From Paludibacteraceae bacterium (lineage in GTDB: Bacteria; Bacteroidota; Bacteroidia; Bacteroidales; Paludibacteraceae): a DNA stretch of 64,000 nt. Numbering within the stretch: the first letter of the stretch is position 1; the number at the start of each line of letters is the position of its first letter. The notes beneath the pieces were generated by a model. The model had not been told where the DNA came from and searched no databases. It saw nothing but the letters and a program-made list of their open reading frames with translations. Shown here in pieces: positions 1-7,763 of the stretch. The position numbers and the translations under genes were made by a program. The DNA is taken from the NCBI GenBank assembly GCA_024401645.1, contig JAKSKR010000005.1, positions 1 through 64,000 of the forward strand. The letters are read 5' to 3'.

Positions 1-901
1 ACCCCTTTTTGCCGGCATAGGCAAGCTCGCCAAAGTCGGCATCGTGGCACCTTGGCGCATCGTCAGGAATTACGAGGCCTTTTTCGTACATGTCGTTCAA
101 GGCCTTCTTCGCCTCTTCGTTACCTTGCTCGGCAGATTTTTTGTACCAATATTCGGCAGTGTCGTAATTTCTTTCAACACCGTCACCGTCTTTATAGCAA
201 CCACCCAAGTTCCTTTGGGCAAGAACGTCTCCTAATTCAGCAGCTTTGATGTACAATTCAACCGCCTTTTTAGCGTCACGTTCTACACCAGTGCCATTAA
301 CATAGCAGGCTCCCAAATTGTTTATAGCCCCAATATCACCTTGTTCGGCTGCTTTAAGGGTCCATTCCACTGCTTTCTTGTAATCTTGTTCCACGCCTTT
401 GCCGTTAACATAACAAATTCCCAAGTTACGTTGGGCAACAGCATTCCCTTGCTCAGCCGCCTTGGTGTACAATTCAACGGCTTTCTTTAGGTCTTGTGCT
501 ACGCCATTGCCTTTTTCATAACAATATCCCAAGTTACATTGGGCAATTGCATTGCCCCCTTCTGCCGCTTTTGAGTACCACTCTACGGCTTTCTTTAGGT
601 CTTGTTCTACGCCTACGCCATTTTGGTAAGAATATCCTAAATGGTTTTGGGCCTTTGGGTTTCCCATTTCAGCAGCTTTAAACCACCATTCGACTGCTTT
701 TTTGTAATCTTTTTGAAAAAAACAACAATAGCCTATACGCCTTAAAACCTCTGCATCGTTTTGGTCAGCCAACTTTAGGTAAAGTTCGAGGGCATTCTTA
801 TAGTTCTTTTGTTCAAGGTAGTAATCTGCCAATTCACGAATAGCGGCAGCATCGCCCTGTTCGGCACGTTTTGTAAGTTTTTCGATGTCCTTGTTTTCCA
901 T
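1..901 (-). CDS. Sel1-repeat protein, 3' end beyond left edge
   Basis: Reading begins at an ATG on the minus strand (899-901) and stays open for 300 codons to the window edge, so the C-terminus is missing. From about residue 40 the protein is a run of roughly 36-residue Sel1-type helical repeats of the form A-x-x-G-x-x-x-A-x-x-x-L-G-x-x-Y-x-x-G-x-G-V. Sel1 repeats make solenoids for protein-protein contact; no enzymatic motif is visible. There is no signal peptide, so it is probably cytoplasmic. The last visible residues leave the repeat pattern and may begin another domain. An exact TAnnTTTG box lies 27 bases upstream of the start. The partner is unknown. Confidence 0.85.
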   Translation of the reverse strand, partial: MENKDIEKLTKRAEQGDAAAIRELADYYLEQKNYKNALELYLKLADQNDAEVLRRIGYCCFFQKDYKKAVEWWFKAAEMGNPKAQNHLGYSYQNGVGVEQDLKKAVEWYSKAAEGGNAIAQCNLGYCYEKGNGVAQDLKKAVELYTKAAEQGNAVAQRNLGICYVNGKGVEQDYKKAVEWTLKAAEQGDIGAINNLGACYVNGTGVERDAKKAVELYIKAAELGDVLAQRNLGGCYKDGDGVERNYDTAEYWYKKSAEQGNEEAKKALNDMYEKGLVIPDDAPRCHDADFGELAYAGKKG

Positions 902-927
902 GTTTGTGTGGTTTGTTTTATTTGCGA

Positions 928-935
928 CAAAGGTA
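928..935 (-). promoter_or_regulatory. -7 box (TAnnTTTG) of the Sel1 gene
   Basis: On the minus strand this reads TACCTTTG, an exact match to the Bacteroidetes sigma-ABfr -7 consensus, placed 27 bases before the ATG at 901. Confidence 0.6.
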
Positions 936-1106
936 AGTGAAAAAGTGATGCGAAAAAAGAGCAAAGGTGGACGAAAAGTGGGCGGAAATGGGGAAAACGG
1001 GGTCAAGGGGAGGGACGCCAGGTCTTGGGGACAGGCACTCTCGCCCCACCATAAAGGATGGCTCAAGGTTCCAGTCCACAAGACCCGTACAACATCTTTT
1101 CCAAAA

Positions 1107-3071
1107 CTATTTCTTTACCGGGCAGACAGGACGTAATAAAAATACATTATAACGGTAATAATCGGTCATTCCACAATTGCCATCATAGTCAATATGAAAT
1201 ACTCTAGCTTTTGATTGATCGTTTAACGATATTGAACTAGAAGCATAGCATTTACATTCGAAATCCCCTGGATATGCAGGCAGAAACAATGTTTTACCAT
1301 TCTTTCCATATACCAAGTATCCCCTCCTATCTGACAATATGGCTTCTTTCCAAATACAATAGTCTATCAATTCCTGCCAATCGCATTCTGTCGGAATCCT
1401 CCAAGAGCCACCTAATATATTATGGGCAGCATCGTCTGACAGTTCTAGTATTGATTGATGGTCTACAAAACCATTATATCCATAGGCTTTGTCAAGTACA
1501 TATTTTGTATAAGCATTCTCTCCTTTCACATCTTTGGCGTATTTATAGTTGCCATAATAAGCATTTCCCTTTTTCAACGAAGTTTCACCCCAAGCGTACC
1601 TATCACCACAATCGTTGCTTACAGATGCACCTATGTTGGTTTCTGCCCACAAGTTTCCGCTTGGCAAGCCAAGGTCGACATACTTCACGCCGTTTGTATC
1701 ACCTCGAAAAATTGACATTTCAACACAAGAACTTCCGTCGATTTTTCTTGGTTCATTTCCCGTGGAATCTTCTTCAACCGCGGCTTCGGCATCTACCTTT
1801 TTGCAAAAGATAATAGAATCGATAGTTTCACCATCTTCAAAAACTTCAAATGCAGATTCTCCAATGTCGCATTTTCCACCGGTAAACTCAATGCATCGTA
1901 TTCCTCTTGGCTCAAAAAAAGCTTTTTTTCCTACAGATTGCAGCTCCACTGGCAGTACAATTTTTTTAGGTTGGCTCATTTCAAAAGCACCTTCACCAAT
2001 GTACCTTACATGATTGGGCACTACGTACTCTTCTACTTGTAAACCTTGAGGATAATATATAAGCGTTTCCAAATCGTGACTGAACAGCACACCATTAATG
2101 GACTTGTATTTGGCATTATTCTGTATTTCAACCTCTTTTAAGTTACTATACAGCATAGTCAGAGGTATTTTGTGAAATGTTTCCAAATCGCTGTCCTTTT
2201 TCGACAACGATATCAAATTGCTACTCAATACAATTTTCTCTAAAACTGTGTTGTACTCAAACGCATATTCCTTTATTGTTCTTACACTACTAGGCATAAC
2301 GTAAGTGCCCCCTCTTTCTTTCGGAAAACTAATTAAGACCGTAGTGTCCTTACTATACAACACACCGTCGATGCTACAAAACAAAGGATGATCTTTGGCG
2401 GCTATGAAGAAAGGATGTCCCAGATTACTTACATCATTTAGAGTTTTAGGTACATATATCTCTTTTGCGAAAGTTAAGCCATCACAATAGACGACCTCTA
2501 GTTGTGAATTTTCTGGAATCGTAATATTTCTTGCAATTTCACGTTCATAATGTGCCTCAATAGGCACTTCAGTACCAGGTGCATAACCGAAAGCAAAACC
2601 GCCAATACACTTTACCGTAGAAGGCAGGGTGAAAGGATCGACCAAAGTATCGCACCTTTCAAAAGCTTCTGCACCAATTGACACAAGCCCCTCATTAAGC
2701 ACTAATTTATGCAGTTTATGACAGAATTTAAATGCACAGTCACCAATGGAATCTACGCTTCCGGGAATCTCTATTTCTTCAATTTCAGTTCTATAGAACG
2801 CATAATCGCCAATCTTTTTCAAGCCTTTTGGCAGAATGATACGCTTAATATCTTTACCATCGAAAGCATGTGATGGAATTTCAGTAATAGTGTCAGGTAG
2901 CACTACCACCCCACCATCACCAACTTCGTATGTAAAAGATGTACTCGACATTTCAGTATTCGCATCAGCATTAACTGATTTTACTGAATTTGATCGCTGT
3001 GTGTTGACTAAAGCATAAAACAGGACTCCAAGTAGAAGTAAAGCCAATGCAATTCCTATCTTTTTTTTCAC
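1107..3071 (-). CDS. BspA-like leucine-rich repeat protein with C-terminal FISUMP domain
   Basis: The 654-residue protein starts at a GTG (no in-frame ATG is nearby). Residues 1-24 are a basic N-terminus and a hydrophobic stretch acting as signal peptide or membrane anchor; there is no lipobox cysteine. Residues about 50-430 are LRR_5 (BspA/TpLRR) repeats, seen as recurring I-x-x-x-A-F-x-x-C/N-x-x-L and LP-x-x-V-x-x-I-G-x-x-A-F. Residues about 465-654 form a FISUMP/Fib_succ_major domain (VDLGLPSGNLWAETNIG, YAWGE, WRIPT, LRPV). BspA-like LRR proteins of Bacteroidales are typically surface-exposed and adhesive; that role is inferred here. A minus-strand neighbour 224 bp upstream is the first SDR copy. 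Confidence 0.8.
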   Translation of the reverse strand: MKKKIGIALALLLLGVLFYALVNTQRSNSVKSVNADANTEMSSTSFTYEVGDGGVVVLPDTITEIPSHAFDGKDIKRIILPKGLKKIGDYAFYRTEIEEIEIPGSVDSIGDCAFKFCHKLHKLVLNEGLVSIGAEAFERCDTLVDPFTLPSTVKCIGGFAFGYAPGTEVPIEAHYEREIARNITIPENSQLEVVYCDGLTFAKEIYVPKTLNDVSNLGHPFFIAAKDHPLFCSIDGVLYSKDTTVLISFPKERGGTYVMPSSVRTIKEYAFEYNTVLEKIVLSSNLISLSKKDSDLETFHKIPLTMLYSNLKEVEIQNNAKYKSINGVLFSHDLETLIYYPQGLQVEEYVVPNHVRYIGEGAFEMSQPKKIVLPVELQSVGKKAFFEPRGIRCIEFTGGKCDIGESAFEVFEDGETIDSIIFCKKVDAEAAVEEDSTGNEPRKIDGSSCVEMSIFRGDTNGVKYVDLGLPSGNLWAETNIGASVSNDCGDRYAWGETSLKKGNAYYGNYKYAKDVKGENAYTKYVLDKAYGYNGFVDHQSILELSDDAAHNILGGSWRIPTECDWQELIDYCIWKEAILSDRRGYLVYGKNGKTLFLPAYPGDFECKCYASSSISLNDQSKARVFHIDYDGNCGMTDYYRYNVFLLRPVCPVKK

Positions 3072-3112
3072 AATATGCAGTTTAATAAATTAAGAAGTTG
3101 TTTAAAAATTTT

Positions 3113-3142
3113 ACGAAAGAATTCTTATTGGGCATTTTATGG
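3113..3142. repeat. 30-bp intergenic repeat, copy 1
   Basis: Identical over 30 bases, and in the same orientation, to 5862-5891. It contains the palindrome AAGAATTCTT and lies 42 bases upstream of the GTG start at 3071. Together the two copies bracket the duplicated SDR segment. Confidence 0.7.
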
Positions 3143-3150
3143 ATCTTCTT

Positions 3151-4035
3151 TGTCAATTTTGATTGGTGTTTCAGTCACAATGGAGTTCCCACTGTTCCTT
3201 TCTAAACCATTCCAACTATCCTAAAAAATTTGCTCATAAAATTCTCCAATAAAAATAATCAAATACTTTCTAATAAAAAGGGTTATCAAAAAAAATCACT
3301 TAATAACCTTTGCAAACACCGATTCCCAAATGCAGTCGGGAATAAGGCGCCAGAACTTCACGACTAGGCTGTAACGCCAGTCGATGACGACCTTGCGTTT
3401 CTTCGCCTCTAATGCGCCGACAATCTTCTCGGCCACAAAATCGGCCGACATCAGCATAGGGTAACTGTCGCCAGCCAAGAAGTCGGTAGCCACAAAACCC
3501 GGGCGTATATCGGTAAAGTCTATGTTTAGGCCATCGGCATGGGTGCGCTGTGCCAAACACTGAATGTAGGTGTTCTGCATGCGCTTGGTAGCCGAATAGG
3601 CAGGTGCTGCGCCCAAGCCTTTTGTGCCAGCCACGCTGCTGATAATGGCAATGTGACCCACACCGCCGCAATCGTCGCGAAAGTAGCGGTAAGCCTCGCC
3701 CACCATTCGGGTAAAACCAACGGCATTCGTTTGCATCGTCTTCAGTTCCACTTCGGCATCTAAATGCTTGTTTTGTGCGCCATAGCCCGAACTGTGGAAA
3801 TAGAGGTCTACCCCACCCATTTGCGCAATGAGTTCGCGCAACTGCGGTGCAGCCTCGTCCTTGGCAACGTCAATGGCCTGTATCTTCACTTGGTTGGGGA
3901 ACTCGGCTTGCAACTGCTGCAACTCGTTAAGCCTACGGCCAGCAGCACCAATCTGCCACCCCTTCTGCAACAACAGGCGTGCCACCTTAAGGCCCATACC
4001 CGAAGTTGCCCCCATAACAATAGCTTTCTTCATCT
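3151..4035 (-). repeat. 885-bp direct duplication, copy A
   Basis: Matches 4855-5739 at a constant offset of 1704 bases. Only two mismatches were found, both in the non-coding part (3168 G/T and 3192 C/T). The duplication ends two bases outside the SDR start codon and includes about 145 bases of downstream non-coding DNA. Copy A is also flanked by a 10-base direct repeat, TCTTTGTCAA, at 3147-3156 and 4040-4049. Confidence 0.9.
3296..4033 (-). CDS. Short-chain dehydrogenase/reductase (SDR), copy A
   Basis: A 245-residue classical SDR. The N-terminal nucleotide-binding motif is GATSGMG (residues 8-14), the Asp before the adenine pocket is D55, and the catalytic Ser-Tyr-Lys set is visible as ISS (131-133) and Y146-S-A-T-K150. 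The usual NNAG motif is replaced by HSSGYG (80-85). R33-R34 after the second strand suggests NADPH preference (inferred). The substrate cannot be read from sequence. The protein is identical to the one at 5000-5737, but the two copies have different promoters because the duplication stops just before the start codon. Confidence 0.9.
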   Translation of the reverse strand: MKKAIVMGATSGMGLKVARLLLQKGWQIGAAGRRLNELQQLQAEFPNQVKIQAIDVAKDEAAPQLRELIAQMGGVDLYFHSSGYGAQNKHLDAEVELKTMQTNAVGFTRMVGEAYRYFRDDCGGVGHIAIISSVAGTKGLGAAPAYSATKRMQNTYIQCLAQRTHADGLNIDFTDIRPGFVATDFLAGDSYPMLMSADFVAEKIVGALEAKKRKVVIDWRYSLVVKFWRLIPDCIWESVFAKVIK

Positions 4036-4053
4036 TTATTCTTTGTCAAAATT

Positions 4054-4061
4054 CAAATGTA
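4054..4061 (-). promoter_or_regulatory. -7 box of SDR copy A
   Basis: Reads TACATTTG on the minus strand, an exact TAnnTTTG match 21 bases upstream of the ATG at 4033. It lies in unique sequence outside the duplicated block, at the tail of the small broken ORF 4067-4244. Confidence 0.6.
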
Positions 4062-4066
4062 GACTA

Positions 4067-4244
4067 TCACAAAACCTTAAATTCAATATCGTTTTGGTCG
4101 AGTTGCTGCAACAAGCTTGTGATGTATTCGGTAGCCGAACCATCTTCAACCTTGGCATTAGCGCTTTGGGAAATTTTCAAACTTTCCACTTATTACTACT
4201 TTCTTACCCTCAATTAGGGCCCTTGCACTTGTTGCTTCTGTCAT
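4067..4244 (-). pseudogene. Possible small gene broken by a frameshift
   Basis: Behind an exact -7 box, an ATG (4242-4244) opens a 28-codon frame that stops at 4158. The adjacent +1 frame continues with protein-like codons to a TGA at 4067 and ends in LLQQLDQNDIEFKVL. Joined by a one-base shift near 4160 the two would give one protein of about 60 residues. Alternatively the downstream part is a separate 40-residue ORF starting at GTG 4189. No family is recognised. The correct promoter placement argues that this was, or is, a real gene. Confidence 0.35.
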
Positions 4245-4281
4245 ATTTTTCCGATGTTTAAGCTTATCGTTGCAATTACAA

Positions 4282-4289
4282 CAAATATA
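4282..4289 (-). promoter_or_regulatory. -7 box before the small broken gene
   Basis: Reads TATATTTG on the minus strand, 37 bases before the ATG at 4244. Confidence 0.5.
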
Positions 4290-4308
4290 CGAAATTCTTA
4301 GTTTTTCC

Positions 4309-4839
4309 TTATTTCACGATTTCTGTTTTTTCAATCCAACCGTAACCGAATAAACCTTTAGCCACATAGACATTGATATATTCTGTTTTAACTAAAGCCT
4401 TATGCACATCGTCATTATCAAAAAAGAGCCTTTTTTCAAAGCCTTCAATAGATGTCTTAACAGCATGACGTGAGCCATTACGGCCCTGTAGTCCCAGATA
4501 GTTTACCTGACAGAGAATAGCCTTGTTCTCTGCCGTTCTAAACAGCTTATTTGTCATTAGGAACAATGCAGAAGTAACACTACCAACTGTTAGGGAACCG
4601 ACCAGTAGGGCAAGAATGCCCACTTTTACCTTATCGCGCATGGGCCATTTTGCGAAAGCACTTTTCACTTCCTCATTGAAAGACAATGCAATAACAGCCA
4701 TTATACCTGATAAGATGGCAATGCAAAGCACCACATACAAAGGGACGATTGTTTTTTCGTACAGACTTTTCGCATACACCCCCAATATTATCACCAGCAA
4801 AAGAATAAACTTATGCCATTTCTTTAAGAAATTCTTCAT
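4309..4839 (-). CDS. Small integral membrane protein, function unknown
   Basis: The ATG at 4837-4839 is preferred (176 residues); an upstream TTG at 4860 would run into the duplicated block. Three hydrophobic segments are visible at about residues 9-24, 33-51 and 72-95 from the ATG. The C-terminal soluble part (about 80 residues) ends in GYGWIEKTEIVK. No family is recognised. The gene lies between the two SDR copies on the same strand, 161 bases after copy B, with no -7 box of its own that I could find. It may be read from the copy B promoter. Confidence 0.65.
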   Translation of the reverse strand: MKNFLKKWHKFILLLVIILGVYAKSLYEKTIVPLYVVLCIAILSGIMAVIALSFNEEVKSAFAKWPMRDKVKVGILALLVGSLTVGSVTSALFLMTNKLFRTAENKAILCQVNYLGLQGRNGSRHAVKTSIEGFEKRLFFDNDDVHKALVKTEYINVYVAKGLFGYGWIEKTEIVK

Positions 4840-4854
4840 ATTAGATATGCTTAC

Positions 4855-5739
4855 TGTCAATTTTGATTGGTTTTTCAGTCACAATGGAGTTCCCATTGTT
4901 CCTTTCTAAACCATTCCAACTATCCTAAAAAATTTGCTCATAAAATTCTCCAATAAAAATAATCAAATACTTTCTAATAAAAAGGGTTATCAAAAAAAAT
5001 CACTTAATAACCTTTGCAAACACCGATTCCCAAATGCAGTCGGGAATAAGGCGCCAGAACTTCACGACTAGGCTGTAACGCCAGTCGATGACGACCTTGC
5101 GTTTCTTCGCCTCTAATGCGCCGACAATCTTCTCGGCCACAAAATCGGCCGACATCAGCATAGGGTAACTGTCGCCAGCCAAGAAGTCGGTAGCCACAAA
5201 ACCCGGGCGTATATCGGTAAAGTCTATGTTTAGGCCATCGGCATGGGTGCGCTGTGCCAAACACTGAATGTAGGTGTTCTGCATGCGCTTGGTAGCCGAA
5301 TAGGCAGGTGCTGCGCCCAAGCCTTTTGTGCCAGCCACGCTGCTGATAATGGCAATGTGACCCACACCGCCGCAATCGTCGCGAAAGTAGCGGTAAGCCT
5401 CGCCCACCATTCGGGTAAAACCAACGGCATTCGTTTGCATCGTCTTCAGTTCCACTTCGGCATCTAAATGCTTGTTTTGTGCGCCATAGCCCGAACTGTG
5501 GAAATAGAGGTCTACCCCACCCATTTGCGCAATGAGTTCGCGCAACTGCGGTGCAGCCTCGTCCTTGGCAACGTCAATGGCCTGTATCTTCACTTGGTTG
5601 GGGAACTCGGCTTGCAACTGCTGCAACTCGTTAAGCCTACGGCCAGCAGCACCAATCTGCCACCCCTTCTGCAACAACAGGCGTGCCACCTTAAGGCCCA
5701 TACCCGAAGTTGCCCCCATAACAATAGCTTTCTTCATCT
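4855..5739 (-). repeat. 885-bp direct duplication, copy B
   Basis: Partner of 3151-4035. The whole coding region is the same; the two differing bases are at 4872 and 4896. Confidence 0.9.
5000..5737 (-). CDS. Short-chain dehydrogenase/reductase (SDR), copy B
   Basis: Identical in protein sequence to the product of 3296-4033, with the same GATSGMG cofactor motif, the Ser-Tyr-Lys catalytic residues and the 245-residue length. It has its own upstream sequence, because the duplicated block stops two bases before the start codon. Its likely -7 box is TAATTTTG at 5800-5807, leaving a longer leader than copy A. With the membrane gene at 4309-4839 and copy A it forms a same-strand run. The absence of coding differences indicates a very recent duplication or ongoing gene conversion. 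Confidence 0.9.
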   Translation of the reverse strand: MKKAIVMGATSGMGLKVARLLLQKGWQIGAAGRRLNELQQLQAEFPNQVKIQAIDVAKDEAAPQLRELIAQMGGVDLYFHSSGYGAQNKHLDAEVELKTMQTNAVGFTRMVGEAYRYFRDDCGGVGHIAIISSVAGTKGLGAAPAYSATKRMQNTYIQCLAQRTHADGLNIDFTDIRPGFVATDFLAGDSYPMLMSADFVAEKIVGALEAKKRKVVIDWRYSLVVKFWRLIPDCIWESVFAKVIK

Positions 5740-5799
5740 AAAACATGTATTGTGACGTTAGTTTTCGCACCGCCACATCCATAAAAACATAATCATTTA

Positions 5800-5807
5800 C
5801 AAAATTA
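5800..5807 (-). promoter_or_regulatory. -7 box of SDR copy B
   Basis: Reads TAATTTTG on the minus strand, 63 bases upstream of the ATG at 5737, in sequence not shared with copy A. Confidence 0.5.
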
Positions 5808-5861
5808 GCAAAACAATTAATAAACAAGAGATTTTAGGAATTGATATTCAAAAGCTGTTTA

Positions 5862-5891
5862 ACGAAAGAATTCTTATTGGGCATTTTATGG
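5862..5891. repeat. 30-bp intergenic repeat, copy 2
   Basis: Identical to 3113-3142 and in direct orientation. It lies about 55 bases upstream of the -7 box of SDR copy B and upstream of the divergent gene at 6016. Confidence 0.7.
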
Positions 5892-5942
5892 GTCATTTTT
5901 GCCTAGCTACAAATTTGTTTGCTCTGTTTCTTCAGATTATGC

Positions 5943-5950
5943 TATTTTTG
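5943..5950 (+). promoter_or_regulatory. -7 box for the Sel1-led gene at 6016
   Basis: TATTTTTG matches TAnnTTTG. A start of transcription near 5957 makes the ATG at 6016 reachable and the GTG at 5971 a very early alternative. Confidence 0.55.
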
Positions 5951-6015
5951 CAACATCAACTGTCTAATTAGTGGTTGTTAACGATTTCTATATTTGCTGT
6001 TACAAGTGTAAGAAA

Positions 6016-7728
6016 ATGAATTGGGATGAATATCTTTTAAGGGCAAAATGGGGCGACGCCGATGCCATCTTCGAAATTGGAGTAAGCTTTTTTGAAGGCA
6101 AAAACGGCAAGACGCAGGACTATGTAGAATCTGCCAAATGGTTTAAATTGGCAGCTGACAAGGGCCACATGGAGGCAAAATCGTATTTAGCCTGGCAATA
6201 TGGAACAGGCAATGGCATAGACAGAAACCCACAACTGTCGTTCAACCTCTTTTTAGAGGCGGCTGAACATGGTATAGCCTTCGCACAGTACTGGATTGCC
6301 GGTTTGTATGGAAGGGGTGACGAGGTTGTGGAAGTGGACTATCGGAAAGGGATGAAATGGGCAAGAAAGGCATACAACAATGGTATGGCCCCTGCTGCAA
6401 ACAATTTGATTTTTATCTACAAAATAAGGATGGCTGAATTGGGCATATCGGAAGATGCGGACTTACAGGAAGATGCCCCTAAAGTCCGCCATAATGGCGA
6501 TGCTACCAATGAAACGCATACCTCGAGCCCGACGCTTCTCATTCTTGCCGCCGACTGCGATGATTGCGTGTGGGAAAACACGCCAAAACAAAAGATTCTG
6601 ATGGAGTTTTCCATTGATTATGCGGTGAAGTATGGAATTAAAAGAGTGGCGATTACAACGACGGAGCGACTAAAAGAGAAAGCTTTGGCCTATATGGCAA
6701 GGAAGGGACGCGAATGCTCTATTTCAACCACCGTAGTGACTGTGGAGGACCAATATAACGGTTCGTTGAACCAACTGCTTGAAGCTGAAAAGGAAATAGA
6801 TTCAGAAAAGGTTATTGTGGTGTCGGCAGACTGCTACTACGGAGAGAAACTGTTTAATGAGGCATTGAAGGCCCTTAAAGCAGGAAACCCGTCGTGCACG
6901 ATAGGGTATGAATTCACTTACAAACTGACATCAAAATATAACAGTTTCCAGAGTTACCCTGTTCGTCCACGTCCAACCACTACCGTCCATATTAAGAATT
7001 TATCGTCAAAAGAATATACCTACGACGTTTATGCTCGAACCATATATCTTGATTGGCGTTCATCTCGAAACATGTTTGCGTTCACAGCCAACACAATTGG
7101 CCTGTTGAAAAACGAGTATAGGTGCAAGGAAATAAAGTATGACCTAACAGAATGCATTGGTGCCTTGATGACAAAAAATACGGAATTCCCTCTTACGTCC
7201 ATAAAATTAGATACACGAAAAGACCTTTTCAGAACAAATAACAGGAAACAGGCAAGATACATCTCTACAACAAAAGAAGGAGGTTTGTTCTTATGCGCAA
7301 CAACAGAAACCTTCTGCGACTATTCCATCCTATATCTTTACAAGACAACAAGCTCTACGCTGGCATTTAATTTCGAAGCATATTCATTATATGCAAACGA
7401 TTACAGTCCGGCCTTGAGTTATTTTTACTTGAACAAGCCTTTTGACACGGGAATCAACATCGAGAATTTTGACAAAGATTTCCATTTGGGAAAGACGGAC
7501 CTAGCATGGAGAGACACAGGCCTTATTGAAACCGATGCCAAACTATCGATAGCCATACAAAACGGCATTATTAGAATCAGCTATAGGGGAGACAGAACGG
7601 AACATGTGATTGGAGAGAAATATCCGTTTTGCTCTAACGTTGAATTCAGCAAATGCCTAAAGGTGAAAGAGTTTAAGACCATTGCCGACGAAATGACGTC
7701 GCGAACCCCTATGCAGGTGGCGAAATAG
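6016..7728 (+). CDS. Sel1-repeat protein with unidentified C-terminal domains
   Basis: The ATG at 6016 is chosen over a GTG at 5971 because the extra 15 residues (rich in Cys and Tyr) do not resemble a protein start; the product is 570 residues. Residues 1 to about 125 are three to four Sel1 repeats. Residues about 160-300 have the alternating strand/helix look of a nucleotidyltransferase-like Rossmann domain (LLILAAD, GSLNQLLEAEKEI, KVIVVSADCYYG), but the catalytic signature is not clear. The last 250 residues are rich in beta strands and aromatic residues and match nothing I know. There is no signal peptide or membrane segment. Function unknown. Confidence 0.7.
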   Translation: MNWDEYLLRAKWGDADAIFEIGVSFFEGKNGKTQDYVESAKWFKLAADKGHMEAKSYLAWQYGTGNGIDRNPQLSFNLFLEAAEHGIAFAQYWIAGLYGRGDEVVEVDYRKGMKWARKAYNNGMAPAANNLIFIYKIRMAELGISEDADLQEDAPKVRHNGDATNETHTSSPTLLILAADCDDCVWENTPKQKILMEFSIDYAVKYGIKRVAITTTERLKEKALAYMARKGRECSISTTVVTVEDQYNGSLNQLLEAEKEIDSEKVIVVSADCYYGEKLFNEALKALKAGNPSCTIGYEFTYKLTSKYNSFQSYPVRPRPTTTVHIKNLSSKEYTYDVYARTIYLDWRSSRNMFAFTANTIGLLKNEYRCKEIKYDLTECIGALMTKNTEFPLTSIKLDTRKDLFRTNNRKQARYISTTKEGGLFLCATTETFCDYSILYLYKTTSSTLAFNFEAYSLYANDYSPALSYFYLNKPFDTGINIENFDKDFHLGKTDLAWRDTGLIETDAKLSIAIQNGIIRISYRGDRTEHVIGEKYPFCSNVEFSKCLKVKEFKTIADEMTSRTPMQVAK

Positions 7729-7763
7729 CACAGAGTGCGAAACCAGGCATTGCGTGGCGAAGA

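Noticed and set aside
3113..5891. The paired 30-bp repeats as ends of an insertion sequence
   Set aside because: They are direct, not inverted, and no transposase lies between them.
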